This document shows, piece by piece, positions 23,096 through 35,531 of a stretch of 64,000 nucleotides of DNA (position 1 is the first letter of the stretch; each line of letters starts with the position of its first letter). The notes below the pieces were generated by a model, which had not been told where the DNA came from, ran no database searches, and saw only the letters and a program-made list of their open reading frames with translations. Origin of the DNA: Areca catechu (taxonomy: Eukaryota > Streptophyta > Magnoliopsida > Arecales > Arecaceae); the NCBI GenBank assembly GCA_021397845.1, contig CM038051.1, positions 16,526,827 through 16,590,826 of the forward strand, read 5' to 3'. The position numbers and the translations under genes were made by a program.

Positions 23096-24430
23096 AGAAT
23101 ATTGTGATACTCTGTGACTTCTGCTTATGCTTTAGATTCTCAAAAGAATTTTGATTTTACAAGCATGGTTTTAACGGGAGAAAGTAAAATAAAACTTTTC
23201 ATCTGACCTGAGAAGGAAAAATCAAATGCCCAATTATATGGTTATATTCATTCCAAACCAGATTTTGGTTTGCGGTAGCAAGAAACTTGGCAAATAATGG
23301 TGGTAACAATTGCATAGAACCAAGAATTAATATACATAGAAAGGGAGAAATAGTGATAAGAACTGATAACTCGGCAAATTAATATACATAGAACCAAGCG
23401 TGGTGAAAAATAGTGATAATAATCGGGAAGAAGAGATAGAGAGAGGAACAAAGGTGAGGAATGATACTGGAAGAGGTACAGGGGAATGGGAATAAGAGAG
23501 TTGGACAAGAGATAGCAGAGAAGGCAGTCGGCGAAGATAGGGCAGAGAAGGGAAGAAACTGAGATTGGAAGAGGAAAGCAGAGTCGGCGAAGATATAGCA
23601 GAGAAGGGAAGAAACTGAGATTGGAAGAGGAAAGGGAGGAGGGAGAGGGTCCAGCCCTCGGAAGAAACAATGGTTGAGAGAGAACAAGTCTTAAATTAAC
23701 AAACAAGAGTATGTTATACCGAGCAGAGGGCTAGAGCTGGACAGAATCGGGAAAGATAAACTCTGAGAACATTTCAAAATTTGACAAAAATTGGAAAAAA
23801 CTGCCTCCTTGATAATCTCAAGCTTCCCTCCTCCCGCTTCAACGTCTTCCACAAACAAACTACAGTTCTATCCGACATTTTCCATCTGCAATATTTTGAT
23901 CGATTAATACCAGTTCAGGTACCCTTCCAAATAATCTTATTAATCATTTCCAACTGAATCTTATCAATTAACCGCCCACCACATTCAATCTATGAATCTA
24001 TTGTCCCCTAAGTAAACCAGAGTGTACCCGATCGCCCAATAAAGCAGCAGAAAAATAAAATAGAAAAAACAAACTTCCAAAATCCTTGTAACACAATCAG
24101 CTTTATCTGGAAAATGTAATGCCGGAGGGGAATCAAGCTTCAAGTTTCTCAAGCTTATGCAAGTTCACAATTCAAAGAGATCATCTAGCAAGCAGCCAAC
24201 CAAACCCAATTCATCTGAAATGTGTACTTTTTTTTTTTTTTTAATGGGGGGTAAAAAGGCTGAGTGACCAACCAATCATTTAGCCATAGAAGCAATTTTA
24301 ATGGGTATAGGGTATTCCAAGAATCAAATGACTGAATGCAACAGAAGCTCGTATTAATCAAAAGCAATAGCAATACATCAAATGAGAAACAATAGTCTGA
24401 ATGTACAAAAATGAAATCCTGATCTCTAGC
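23096..24430. other. Intergenic region downstream of the Rab gene
   Basis: No gene is supported. A purine-rich stretch at 23,440-23,660 contains a 56-bp tandem duplication (gtcggcgaagata(g/t)agcagag at 23,527 and 23,583); open frames there are low complexity. The 3' UTR of the Rab gene probably covers the last few hundred bases before 24,604. Confidence 0.5.
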
Positions 24431-24603
24431 CATCTACGGCAAAGTTTAAACCCCATCAAACCATGTAATCACAAGCAAAATTTGTGGAGAAGCATCTTTT
24501 AGGTGTCATGACAATAACATCCCCATACTAAGAATGCCTGGGGGCATGTGAAACTCTCCAGAGTTTCCCTAGATCATAAGATCAATTACCTTGTTACCCA
24601 GAC

Positions 24604-27600
24604 CTAGACTGAGCAGCAACCAACTTTCTTCACAGCAGATACATCGTCCTTGGTTCCTACATTAATGGTCTGGCCCTTAGGCAATGCTGCTGGGTCATCT
24701 CCAGCATCAAGTGCCTTCCTGCTGACCACATGATATATCTGAGTGAGCACTTCAGTGAAGGCATTCTCCACATTTGTTGACTCCAGAGCAGATGTCTCCA
24801 TGAAAAAGGTGTTCTCCCTCTCAGCAAAAGCCTTTGCATCTTCAGTTGAAACAGCTCTAAGGTGGCGCAAATCAGCTTTGTTCCCAACAAGCATTATTAC
24901 AATATTGGAATCTGTGTGATTCCTAAGTTCCTTTAACCATCTTTCCACATTCTCAAATGTGACATGACGAGTAACATCATACACAAGGAGTGCACCAACA
25001 GCTCCTCGATAATATGCACTTGTGATAGCTCGGTATCTATTGCAACAGGAAAAAATGAAAAGAATTTGTTAATAAACTGCATATAGGTAGACAATGCCAA
25101 TGTTTAGTAATAATAAGGCAATATATTACACAAGTTTGGGGATTTGATTGGCTGATAATGAAGGTAAAAGGTAGAGGACCTAGATAATGCCAGTAAATTT
25201 GCCTACATAAAGAGAAACATGGCTCAGAACTTCACAACCCAATCACTCTCTTAAGTAGCATTAATTTGTGTTGGACATATTTGACACGATCCAAAGAAAA
25301 ATTCAATTTCAGTAAATCATCTGGAGATCATTTGCTTTTGTTACAGGTGGCTAACCTCAAGTTTACATGTTATGCATGCATGCCTTTCATTCTGAAACAC
25401 CCACTTGGTAAGTAATCTCGGCAATTCCTCTTTCTACCCATCCCCTTTTTTTTCTCAAATGATGATATGTTGTGTTCATTAATCCATGGCTTCAAATTAT
25501 TTCACAGAAAAATCCAACCCCTCTATAACAGATAATCATGAAAACTGTCAGGGTAATTCTCCTCTTGATTGGGCGGGCCTCATGAAGAAACTTCAAGGGC
25601 ATTTTCCATGTCTAGGTCTACCACATCAAAAATTAGGTCTTCAGGTTTTGCTTTCGAACCAATGCTTATGGTCTTGGATGGAAAATATTAAGTTGTTTTC
25701 CAGATAAATTTCCTTGTCATTGTTTAACACTTCCAGTTGACTTCTTTCCACAAACTGCCTGAAATTCTATTTTTATGAAGATCATGTTGAATCAGTGTTT
25801 CTAAACTGCTTAAAGACCTATCCAGTACAATATTAGGTTTTGGAAAATAACAAAACTAGAAGCCAAATATAAGATGATAAAAGATCAATTCATTTCTTAT
25901 CCATATAAGATCACAATACTATAGTATTTCAAGAATACACGATAAAAGATAAATTTAGGTCTTATCCATATAAAAATCAACTCACACCCAATTAAAAATC
26001 AACTCACATATGAAAAGTGACAAAGCAGGTTGGCCAAAACATGTGCCTAATGTCTAACACCGCTTGTTTCTGTATTTTAAAATATTGTCATGACAAACCC
26101 TTAAGCCTAGTTTGCATTGCAATTGCACACCCAATTTGCATTCAGAAACAATTGGTTGTAACTAATAACAACTAATCATGATGCATCAAATCAAACTATG
26201 GCATCATCATGTAAATAATATAACCACACCAAATGAAACAGTTTAAGGAATATCTCTTAGATCCTCTATCATTTTCTTCGCTGAAACTTAAAGATAGACT
26301 TTGATCATCAAATTATGTCAACTTAAATTTTCAAGTCACAGATGTTATATATCCTCTTTAGAATCTGCTGTACGTTAAAAATGTATCATTGTTCACCAGA
26401 GTGCCGGACATCAAGACTTTATGGTTCAACAGTTAATGAAAGAGAGGTTGAGAGTTGCTTGCCAGGCATGTTGCTAGATTTATGTTATGTCCTGACAGTC
26501 TATGGGCAGCGACGATGAGGCATAGATATGAACCGTCTGCCCTGCTGAGGATTATCGTCCCACCCGAAGGTGCTCGGCTATTTGGAGAGCGATGGTGGTT
26601 ACAGCGCATGTAGTGTCACCTCATATCAGATGAATCTTAGAGGATGCAAGGCCATCAACTTATTAAATGATCCTTGGGTGACGGACCTGTCGTTGTCCTG
26701 ATGGTCAACTTTCATCGTGGTGGATATCATCGACTCTCTCTCTCGATCCCCGACCTATAGCTTATGGATGGATCATAGTGGGATTCGCTGCGGTCACCTA
26801 GGTTTTTGGCCACATTATGGGGGCCCGAGTCTTATCTATCCCTTTGCCTGTTCATGCCCGTACCGACATTAGGATGTGGAGAACCTCCTCCATCCCTAGA
26901 GCGACCTCATCTAACTTGCTTCCGCTTTTTAGCCATGCGCCATAGAAAAGCCTTGATATTTCCTGGATCTGGAGGATTTGGATTCACTGAAGGGTGAGCC
27001 TATTTTTTATAGAAGATGGCTTGGGGCTGTCTCTCCACTAGATCCTTCCTTGGCTCTAGAAAAGTGCGTGTACCCTCGCACTATCCTTTCTGCGAGGAAG
27101 AAGGAGATGATGGCCCATGCTCTATTCTCTTGTCAGCAGGCTGCTCAGGCATGGAGGATGGCTGGTTTCGAACCGCTACTTATGTATGTGGTCGATTACA
27201 TTGATCACTTTCTATAGATGCTCTGTCCTGGCACTGCTCATTCTTCAGCCTCTCTCATTGCCTATATTGCATATCATATCTGGCTTACCAGGAATGGTAT
27301 TATCTTTTAACTCTGCTACTCACTCAGCCGGAGTCATTGTGAAGAGAGTACGGAGTCATGCAGACGAGTACTTGATGTTGACCGTGGTGTTGTCGAAGAC
27401 CTGGGCCTTCCGCATCGCTCCTCGAGCACCCGATCGGGTTTTCGTATCTTGGGATCCCCCTCCTCCGACCTTCATCACGGTCAACTTTGATGGGAGTGTC
27501 ATTGGCACTCAGGGTGGTGTTGGTTTCATCATTCGTGGCCCGAGACTCAGCGTTCTTGCTGCGGGGGGACATTTCCTCCTTGAATCGACGATCCCAATCG

Positions 27601-29915
27601 CTGAGCTACGGGAAGTCTAGGCTGGGATCATCTACGCTCGGATGATCCTTCACATTAACCATCTCATTGTCGAGGGTGATTCTACGACGGTTATTTCTTG
27701 GATTCAGGAGGCGAGGAGATTGAGGCCAGTGCATCCTCTCCTCCACGACATCGCTTTTCTCCTTCAGGGGTGTTCTTCATGTGTTGTCAGACATGTTTAC
27801 CGAGAAGCTAACTCTGCAATTGACTGGGATAATCTTCTTCGTTGCCCATCACTCGGGCCCTATTTTATGGACCGACCTGGGGTATGCTCCAAAGCTGTTC
27901 GTGACATTATCCTTTCTTACTTTCTTGGGGGTGTTCATGTTAGATCTTTTAATTGAATGCACTAGTTTACCAAAAAAAAAAAAGAGAGAGAGAGAGAGGG
28001 AGAGAAACATGTAAAAAGTGTTATTGGAGTTAGTTTGATTGATTATTATAAAAGAAAATAGAAAAACGTAACATGATTTTAAGTTTTCAACAATCGGAAA
28101 CAAATCTGACATCACAAAATATGATGATAGTTTAACATGAATAAAATTTTCTAGCATGTTTTTTTCTCATTTTTTTCTCTGGTACACTGAGATTTTTATT
28201 TTATTTATTTTATGGAGTTATCTTATCTCGACAATTAGATGTTGGGTGCATGTATCTTTTCTTTCTTTATGCATTACAACTGAAGATACATGCATCTTAA
28301 TATATTTTGTTAAACCTAGATGAAAATTGAAAAGGAAACAAGCAAGGAATGATTAAATCAATATACTTCACACTATGCAACATAAGCAAGAGCTTTGGCA
28401 AGTATGACAATTAAAAAAAGAATGTTCTCCCACTGTCAGAGTTAAAATGAGACCAAGCCTTCATCATAAGCATACTGTAAGGTCTACATAATATTAAATC
28501 TTGTTATAAGTCAAAGTCAGCCAATTTTAATGCATTTATTCGAAAGTTGCATACAAGTCGATGTGATGTAACAACAGGGTTGACAAGCAAACAACTAGGA
28601 TTTGATTTGGCATTTGTATCTAAATCATTTTATTTTTCTTATTTGAGTGAAAACTGCTTTGTTTTAAAATCATAACTAAGAGATTCTTGTAAATGATCAC
28701 ATCACTTTGAGCACAATGTTGGTTCTTGGTTACTATATTGAATATCTAGCCTGGCAGAGAAGGTCAATTCAAGGAGGGGTCATCTTCCAAGCAAGCTATG
28801 TACTAGTTTTAGAATAACTGGAGTAATATTTAGATTCTATATACATAAACTATGTACTAGTTTTAAAATAACCGGAGTAATATTTAAATCCTATAAAACT
28901 ATGTATGAATCTTCTAGATATTGCGTTGAGACTGGCAGATTGCTTATATTGCTAAGCATTCGTCGGTTAAGGGTGTTATTGAGTTCAATTTCAATAGAAA
29001 GAATTACAACCGGGATAAATTTCTTCAGAAATGATCAAGGAGGTTGGTCATACCGAAGTAATCAATACGCTGTCCTTTTTCCACTCTTCCGTATCACTTT
29101 TGGTCTCTTAGTTGGTCTAAGTTCCATAGAATCATGCTACATAGATTAGTTCTGCTCTTCCGTATCACTTTTTGTCCCTTAGTTGTTCTAAGTTCGATAC
29201 AATCATGCTACATAGATTAGATAAAGAACGTAAACACATCTAAGGAGAGGCTCCTATCAGGTTATACCATCGTAATTCTCAAAGCAAGACAACATATCAG
29301 ACATGTCAGATCTTATTGCAATTTTTAGCCTAGCTCTCAAAGGAAAAAAATTGAGCAGAAAGAATTCCAAAACCAATTCCCTAATCCGTTATTCTGTAGG
29401 AAGCAACGGACTCCAGGTCATGCCAACAGACCAAAACCGAACACAGAGCACCATCAATATCAAGAAAAACAAAGAAATTCAAACAAGAATTGATACCCAA
29501 CACCTTGAATTCCGACAAAACATTAAGCAATTGATGGATCTGGTAACCAAAACCACATCCGCGTCCGATCTGATGCCATAAAACCCAAGACCAATCAAAC
29601 GGACCTTTAGAAAAAGATACGAATGGACTAAGACGAGATCCAGTCTAGACCGAGCAAAAGCAAGCAAGGAGGAGATTGAGAGAGGTGATGATAGGACCTT
29701 TCTTGGCCAGCGGTGTCCCAAATCTGGGCCTTGACGACCTTATCTTCGACGTGGATGCTCCGCGTGGCGAACTCCACGCCGATGGTGGACTTGGACTCGA
29801 GGCTGAACTCATTCCTCGTAAACCTCGACAGCAGGTTCGATTTCCCCACCCCCGAGTCCCCGATCAGCACCACCTTCAAGAGGTAATCGTAGTCGTCATC
29901 CGCCCTATACGCCAT
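24604..29915 (-). CDS. RABA1-type (Rab11 subfamily) small GTPase
   Basis: Exon 1 is 29,915-29,698 (218 nt) and exon 2 is 25,036-24,604 (433 nt), a total of 651 nt including the stop, 216 aa, the usual length. The intron splits an arginine codon (GAA-AG|A-TAC), with donor GTCCTA and acceptor AATAG. All GTPase motifs are present: P-loop GDSGVGKS, switch I with STIGVEF, WDTAGQE, NKAD and ETSAL. The C-terminus GCCSV carries two cysteines for geranylgeranylation. RABA proteins act in trafficking at the trans-Golgi/recycling compartment and in cell-plate and polar growth. The start MAYRADDDYDYL is the family norm. In-frame GGN codons continue upstream to 29,948, but with only a GTG there and no ATG, so I treat them as 5' UTR. 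The gene looks fully intact; the subclass (A1) is inferred from overall sequence. Confidence 0.95.
25037..29697 (-). other. 4.66-kb intron of the Rab gene
   Basis: AT-rich sequence with a LINE insertion at 26.4-28.0 kb. Small tandem duplications occur at 28,796-28,905 (54-bp step) and 29,094-29,215 (61-bp step). No other gene is visible. Introns at this position of RABA genes are usually far shorter. Confidence 0.85.
26400..27985 (+). mobile_element. 5'-truncated, degenerate LINE with A-rich tail in the Rab intron
   Basis: Plus-strand remnants in order are LNDPWVTD (linker after reverse transcriptase), a zf-RVT piece (MMAHALFSCQQAAQAWRM, about 27,107-27,160), and RNase H pieces: VNFDGSVIGTQGGVGFIIRG at 27,480-27,540 and VEGDSTTVISWIQEA plus VRHVYREANSAIDW at 27,667-27,830. 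The tail is aaaaaaaaaaaa followed by (ga)n at 27,970-28,000. The element lies opposite to the Rab gene. Stops and shifts between the domains show it is dead. Confidence 0.85.
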
Positions 29916-30170
29916 TCCTCCACCACCACCGCCGCCTCCGCCTTCCACCCTCCACCGGCGAGCAGATCCGAGCTCCCTCCGCTTGTATCAAAAGAAGAAG
30001 GAACGGATCGTCATCGTCGTGAGGATTCCTGGCATCTAGAGAGGGAGGAAGAGGGAGAGAAGATTCGAAGATTTGAGGGAAAGAAAGGAGATAAAAAAGA
30101 AAGGCGCTCGTGGCTCAAGGTGTGTCGAAACGGATTCCGTTACGATGGCCCGCGGGGAGCCCAGTTCTAA
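29916..30170 (-). promoter_or_regulatory. 5' UTR and proximal promoter of the Rab gene
   Basis: The minus strand carries a GGN trinucleotide run (29,916-29,945) right before the ATG, preceded by a purine/CT-rich leader up to about 30,110. No clear TATA box was found, as is common for housekeeping Rab genes. Confidence 0.45.
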
Positions 30171-32207
30171 TGGTTCCTGCCTCGTAGGATGCATCGGTAC
30201 ACGTTAACACAGTACTCCTTGCGTAGTACCCCATAGAATTAGAAAGGTAATCGTTTTCTTTGTTTATTGAATCTTTTTTTTTTTTTTTTTTGGAAAGGCT
30301 AATTGAGATTAGGGTCGATGTACTGAGACGATGGTTGGATTGGGTCAGAATACAATGGACCCTAATTTATATTCTAGATGATGTTGAAGTATGTCTACAT
30401 TGGTTTAGATATGTATATCTGAAATGATTTGGTTAACCTTTGGATTAGATTAGGCCTTTCAATGGAAAAGGGATCATCTTTTTGTAAGAGAGCAGTGGGA
30501 ATATAACAAATATATCTATGAATTTTCTCAGAAAACAACATAATCATTCATTAAAAAGAAAACATCTTTGGCATTGGGGTGCCAATTTTGTGAGATTTTT
30601 ATGTTGCTGAATATTTCTTGCAAAATAAATATAAAAGTGTTGACACTTTTAAGCATGAAAAGTCAAGAAAAACAAAATTCAATAAAGCAACATGGACATG
30701 TAATGGCTAATTATAAAATTGAATATTTTAACAGCATTTTTTTTTTTAACTTATTTTTTTGAAGTATAAAAGTAGTTACACAAACCCGCAAAATGGAATT
30801 AATTAACAGAGCAATATTTTTCCAGCTTGGAATCAAGGAATCAAGGAATGAAGGATGCGTGGTAGCACGCAACTACAAAAGCTAGAAAATAAAAGTGAAA
30901 AGTAAAATATCTGATACGATGATAAAATTTGGAGTGAAAATTTTATATTTTCTCTATTCGATGTATGCATCTTGTGGTGCAAATATATACATATCATAAC
31001 ATGTAGGATGTGTTCCATGTCCAGCAAATTTGTTGAATTGAATTCAAGTTTCCTTTCAAATTTGTTGCCCATCATGTATGACTTGATATAGCTGAATATA
31101 TATTTGTATTTCAACCCTCTTTTCTCCAATATTGTAGAATATATCAAATAACCATTAAGACGCGGGTCAGCTGGCTACTTCTGACCATGGTCATGGGCTC
31201 AGTTTTTCCTAAACTTAAAGAGATACAGAACCGACGGTTCATATAAAATTGGACCTGGGCCCAACACATATATTTATGTGGACTTTCTCCACTTCTTTTA
31301 AATCCGGGGTATCCCAGCTCAAAAGCAGTGGGCCAACATATAATTACGGAGGTACTTATACAATGGTTGGAATTCTTTTATGCAACCAGGCAGCCCAAGC
31401 ATAATCTTGTGCTAATCTTGTGATAACAATGAAGGCAACAGCACCACGGCTTAGCGAGCAGGCTTATCACTATAACAAATTATTGGACACTATTATTTAA
31501 TTATGAAAGGATATATAAATTAGAAAGAATCATAAAATAAATAATTAGTGGCTAGAAGATAGCATGATTGTCATAAATTCAACTTTTGGAGAAACTAAGA
31601 GTTAATACTTGAAATTTATTGACAAAAAAATGCAGGTAAACCTTGTACTGAGCTCCTAATTAAATGCACAGAAAGCTCAGATGGGTTGCATTGGAAGGAT
31701 TGTTTGAGGTGAGAGGGTTGTTCATTTTTTTTTTTTTAAGCTAGCATTGCTCATCTATAAAATAATAGGTGCAAAAACACTGCAGGAGACAAACTTGTTA
31801 ATGTAGTTATTTATGAATTTCAGTAGCCTATGTTAAATCTCAAGCATGACATGTTGCAAGCTATATAGCTTCACTTTTTTTGTTCTTTCTTTTCTTTTAT
31901 TTTTTTCTGTGGTGGTAGGGTTGTTGAGGAGCTTTCGATAATTTTAATAAAGGAGAACCTATAAACAGGATATGTGTGTAGAAAATCATATTTGTAATAG
32001 GCTATTATGATGAAGTTTTAAAAGATATTAGAAAAGGAACACTCTTGATCTTTTTAATTTCTCCCTCATATGTTGCATTTACTCTCCCTGAAAGCTAATG
32101 TACTTAGATATAAAACCTTGAAGGATCAAAAACAACACATTGGCGTCCTTAAATTGTTAAATTGTGCATGTAAGATCTTAGATAAGTCTGGCAATTTAAT
32201 GCAAGAG

Positions 32208-32262
<55 letters not shown>

Positions 32263-33043
32263 GCATCTTCTTTCCTTCCTGACTTGTTCTTTGGTTCCTT
32301 AGGGATTCCCTTTCCAAATTAAGCCTTCTTGAATAGCAAAATTGTTAAATGAAGTGCTACTATGTTAGGATGGCCACTTAATGAAAAATATATATGAAAT
32401 ACAAAAAGAAAGGTCGATAAATAAATACCACAAAACAAAAAGAATGACATACATGTATGCATGCATGTACACATATTTATATATATACATACATTTATAT
32501 AGTTGGACTGCATGCTTTATATTAACTTCTTTAAACAAAAATTAATAATTTTAAAATCATTCAACTTGAAGATTCACCATTAAATATAATCTATACTACC
32601 CCCCCCCCCCCAACAACCTCCAAAAAAAAAAGAAAAAGAAAAAAAGAAAGAAACCAAAATTCATGTATTTTGACGGTCTCTAACCTTCGTATTAAAATGG
32701 TACAAAAATGAACGGTATCAACTGCACTAGCATATATTAAAATACATGATAGCTAGGACATATGAATTGAGAATCTACTTTATGAATTATGAATTAAGAT
32801 ATGGATAGATTTGAATTCACTACTAGATTTTGATGATTAAATCATAATAAAATAATATAATATCATAGTATTAAAACCATCTATTTTAATATCTATTTGA
32901 TAATTAAATTACCACCAAAACATACTATAAGTTCCAGTTCTTTCTTAAGATTTTTTATCACAGATTATATTCAATGATTTGGATCTTTAATTTGGATGGC
33001 ACAACACTGACTTCGAACATTAACTCATTGTTCAGAAGTATAA

Positions 33044-33079
<36 letters not shown>

Positions 33080-35265
33080 TTCTATAAATTTGTTTTCTCC
33101 TTGCAAAAGGTGATAACATTGGCCACAAGGAACAAGATACCAAGAACTTGGAGCCTACCAAGGCACAAGCACGACATCCATCTTCGAGTTACAAATTTAT
33201 GGGACAATATATTAAATGCGTTAAAAAAATAGAATATAAACCTTATAAAAAGAAGAAGAAGAAGAAGAAGAAGAAGAGTGAGTTGTACATGCAAAACCAC
33301 ACGTCCCTTGAGGAGCAATGGAGCCCTTTACAACCTTTGGCAGGAAATGGGGACCAAAGAGCTAGAGGTCAGCGTTTAAGACGCTAGAAGGAAGTGGGTG
33401 TAGGACTTTGTTCAGGCCTATAGCCAAGACGTGATATTATAGTTCTTTATTATACCATACATCTTTTGACGACAAACCTACCTTTTGATGGGGGTTTGTC
33501 AGTCAACCTTCGTTTGGTCTGCCGAGGGCTGAATTCCTGCCGTCATGGAACTGTAGCTGACACGTATTACTGTATGTTTTGTTCGTGTTCTTCTCTACCA
33601 TCTGTGTACGGAGAGTATATAGACTATAGAGGTCTAGCAAGTAATGTACGCATGAATTGAATATATTCGACAAAGTTGACAGCATAGCCATCGTTTAGAC
33701 CCTTTCCCACAGCCTCTGCTGAACTGTGAAGCATGAGAAAATATCCCTCAAATAAATATATAACAAAACGAGTAATGCTGCGGAGTGCCACAAGTACACC
33801 CATTAAATCACCAGTCTGATGTGGCAGGAGAGGATTGGTGCAATATAATTCATGGAGGTTGCCTATTCATGGGGAGCCACATCAGCCACAATGCATTTTG
33901 GTGGAAGGGTTAGCTGAGCAGGTCATGTTGCTGCACTTGATTCGTTGCATTTTCCCAAGTGTTTTAGAGGTTTCCGGCCGGGTGATCTAAAAGGAGAATA
34001 ATCATATCGTGTTAGTAGGTATTTTGTACAAGAGCTGGCGACTCTATTGCACACAGGACTTCTTAAGGGTTTCGTGGGTTATGTTAAAGGTTCCAGGAAA
34101 GCTTTAAAAAAACCTAGGGAAAAAAAAAAAAAAAGCTCCTCTAAGATTCGGGCAATGTGAACCTTGATAGATATCAGGTGCAAACCACATGCAGAACAAC
34201 ATAAATTTCATTGTAAGATATGAAGGCCATACATTTTTTCCCCAGTCTTATCTGGGTTTTGATGCACTTAGAAAACTCGGTCTATATATAAGTCCTCATG
34301 TAATGGGTTTTGTTCTTGGAATAAGTGGGATAACGTCGGTCACTTTTTGGAATGATTATGTGATCAAACCTCTACAAAGATAAGGTTTGAGATTCCTCTT
34401 TGGCTCTTGATCACCCATGGCAATCTTGTTGAGTCACCAATGTAGAGACCATTATCACTTTATTGGATGAGATGAAAAACTTAGAAAGGATTTTCATATG
34501 CACTAATATATTGCAGTAGCTCAGGTGATATACAATGACTGAAACATCCAAATATATATATATATATATCATCTAGCTAAATAAATAAAAAAAAAAAGGA
34601 TTAATTAACTATCCTTTTATGTATTGATTCTTGAATTTAATGACCAAAATACACTTGATAAAATCATTAAAATATATATTGTATCAAAGAATATGCCAGG
34701 ATTTAATTCAATTAGCATCAGCTAAGATCTGTATTTCATGGTGAAACTCTAATTAACAACTGCTCCTTTAGTTGGCTGACATCTTACGTTTCCAATACAA
34801 GTTTACAATTCTGCTTTTAGTCCTTGTGCATAATGAGACCTGTTACCCGCACGCAGTTGCATATGCTTCTGTACACAAGCATGTACCAGCTAATTAAACA
34901 TGAAATGACCATCAGAATGTAGGGTTGCGCATAAAATTCTCACCATGAACTTGGACTATAATTGAAATGGGTCAATTCATCAATGTTTCCCTATAGAAAC
35001 CAATATAAATGGATATCTAAGCCGAGATGATAAGCATCCAAACACAAGCTACATTTCTGTCCAAGGATAATGCTCCAATAGCACTAATTAACCCTTCTCA
35101 AACAGTGGTTAAAGCCGTTCTAATTAGTGTTTATGTGTGTGTAGAGATAGATAGATCAGAGTATGGATGTCCACCGATCACATCACTTTACCCGCATATA
35201 TCTGTATCTAACCTTAGTGGAGAAGGTCATTATGTCCATATTGTCCATGAAAAAAACTACAAAAC
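30171..35265. other. Intergenic region between Rab and WOX genes
   Basis: About 5 kb of AT-rich sequence with no gene supported on either strand. Simple repeats are (AT)n at 32,211-32,259, a run of 13 C at 32,599-32,611, (TA)n at 33,046-33,078 and (AAG)n at 33,250-33,277. Confidence 0.7.
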
Positions 35266-35385
35266 TACAATACATTAGGAGAGAATACTAAAGCGAAATT
35301 AAAAGTAAAAGATGGAGAGAACTTCAGACTATTGTAAGCGCAATCACCAACTTGGCAAATCTCTTCCCAGATCCTTCTGATTCTT

Positions 35386-35458
35386 CTAAACCTGCACAAT
35401 GATGATGATAACAATAAGAATAGCTCCATGATATATATATATAACCACACACACAGAG

Positions 35459-35531
<73 letters not shown>

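Noticed and set aside
29916..29948. Polyglycine N-terminal extension of the Rab protein
   Set aside because: There is no ATG upstream in that frame, only GTG; the MAYRADDDYDYL start fits the family.
32211..32259. Ile/Tyr-repeat open frames across TA microsatellites
   Set aside because: Simple (TA)n translated; no gene.
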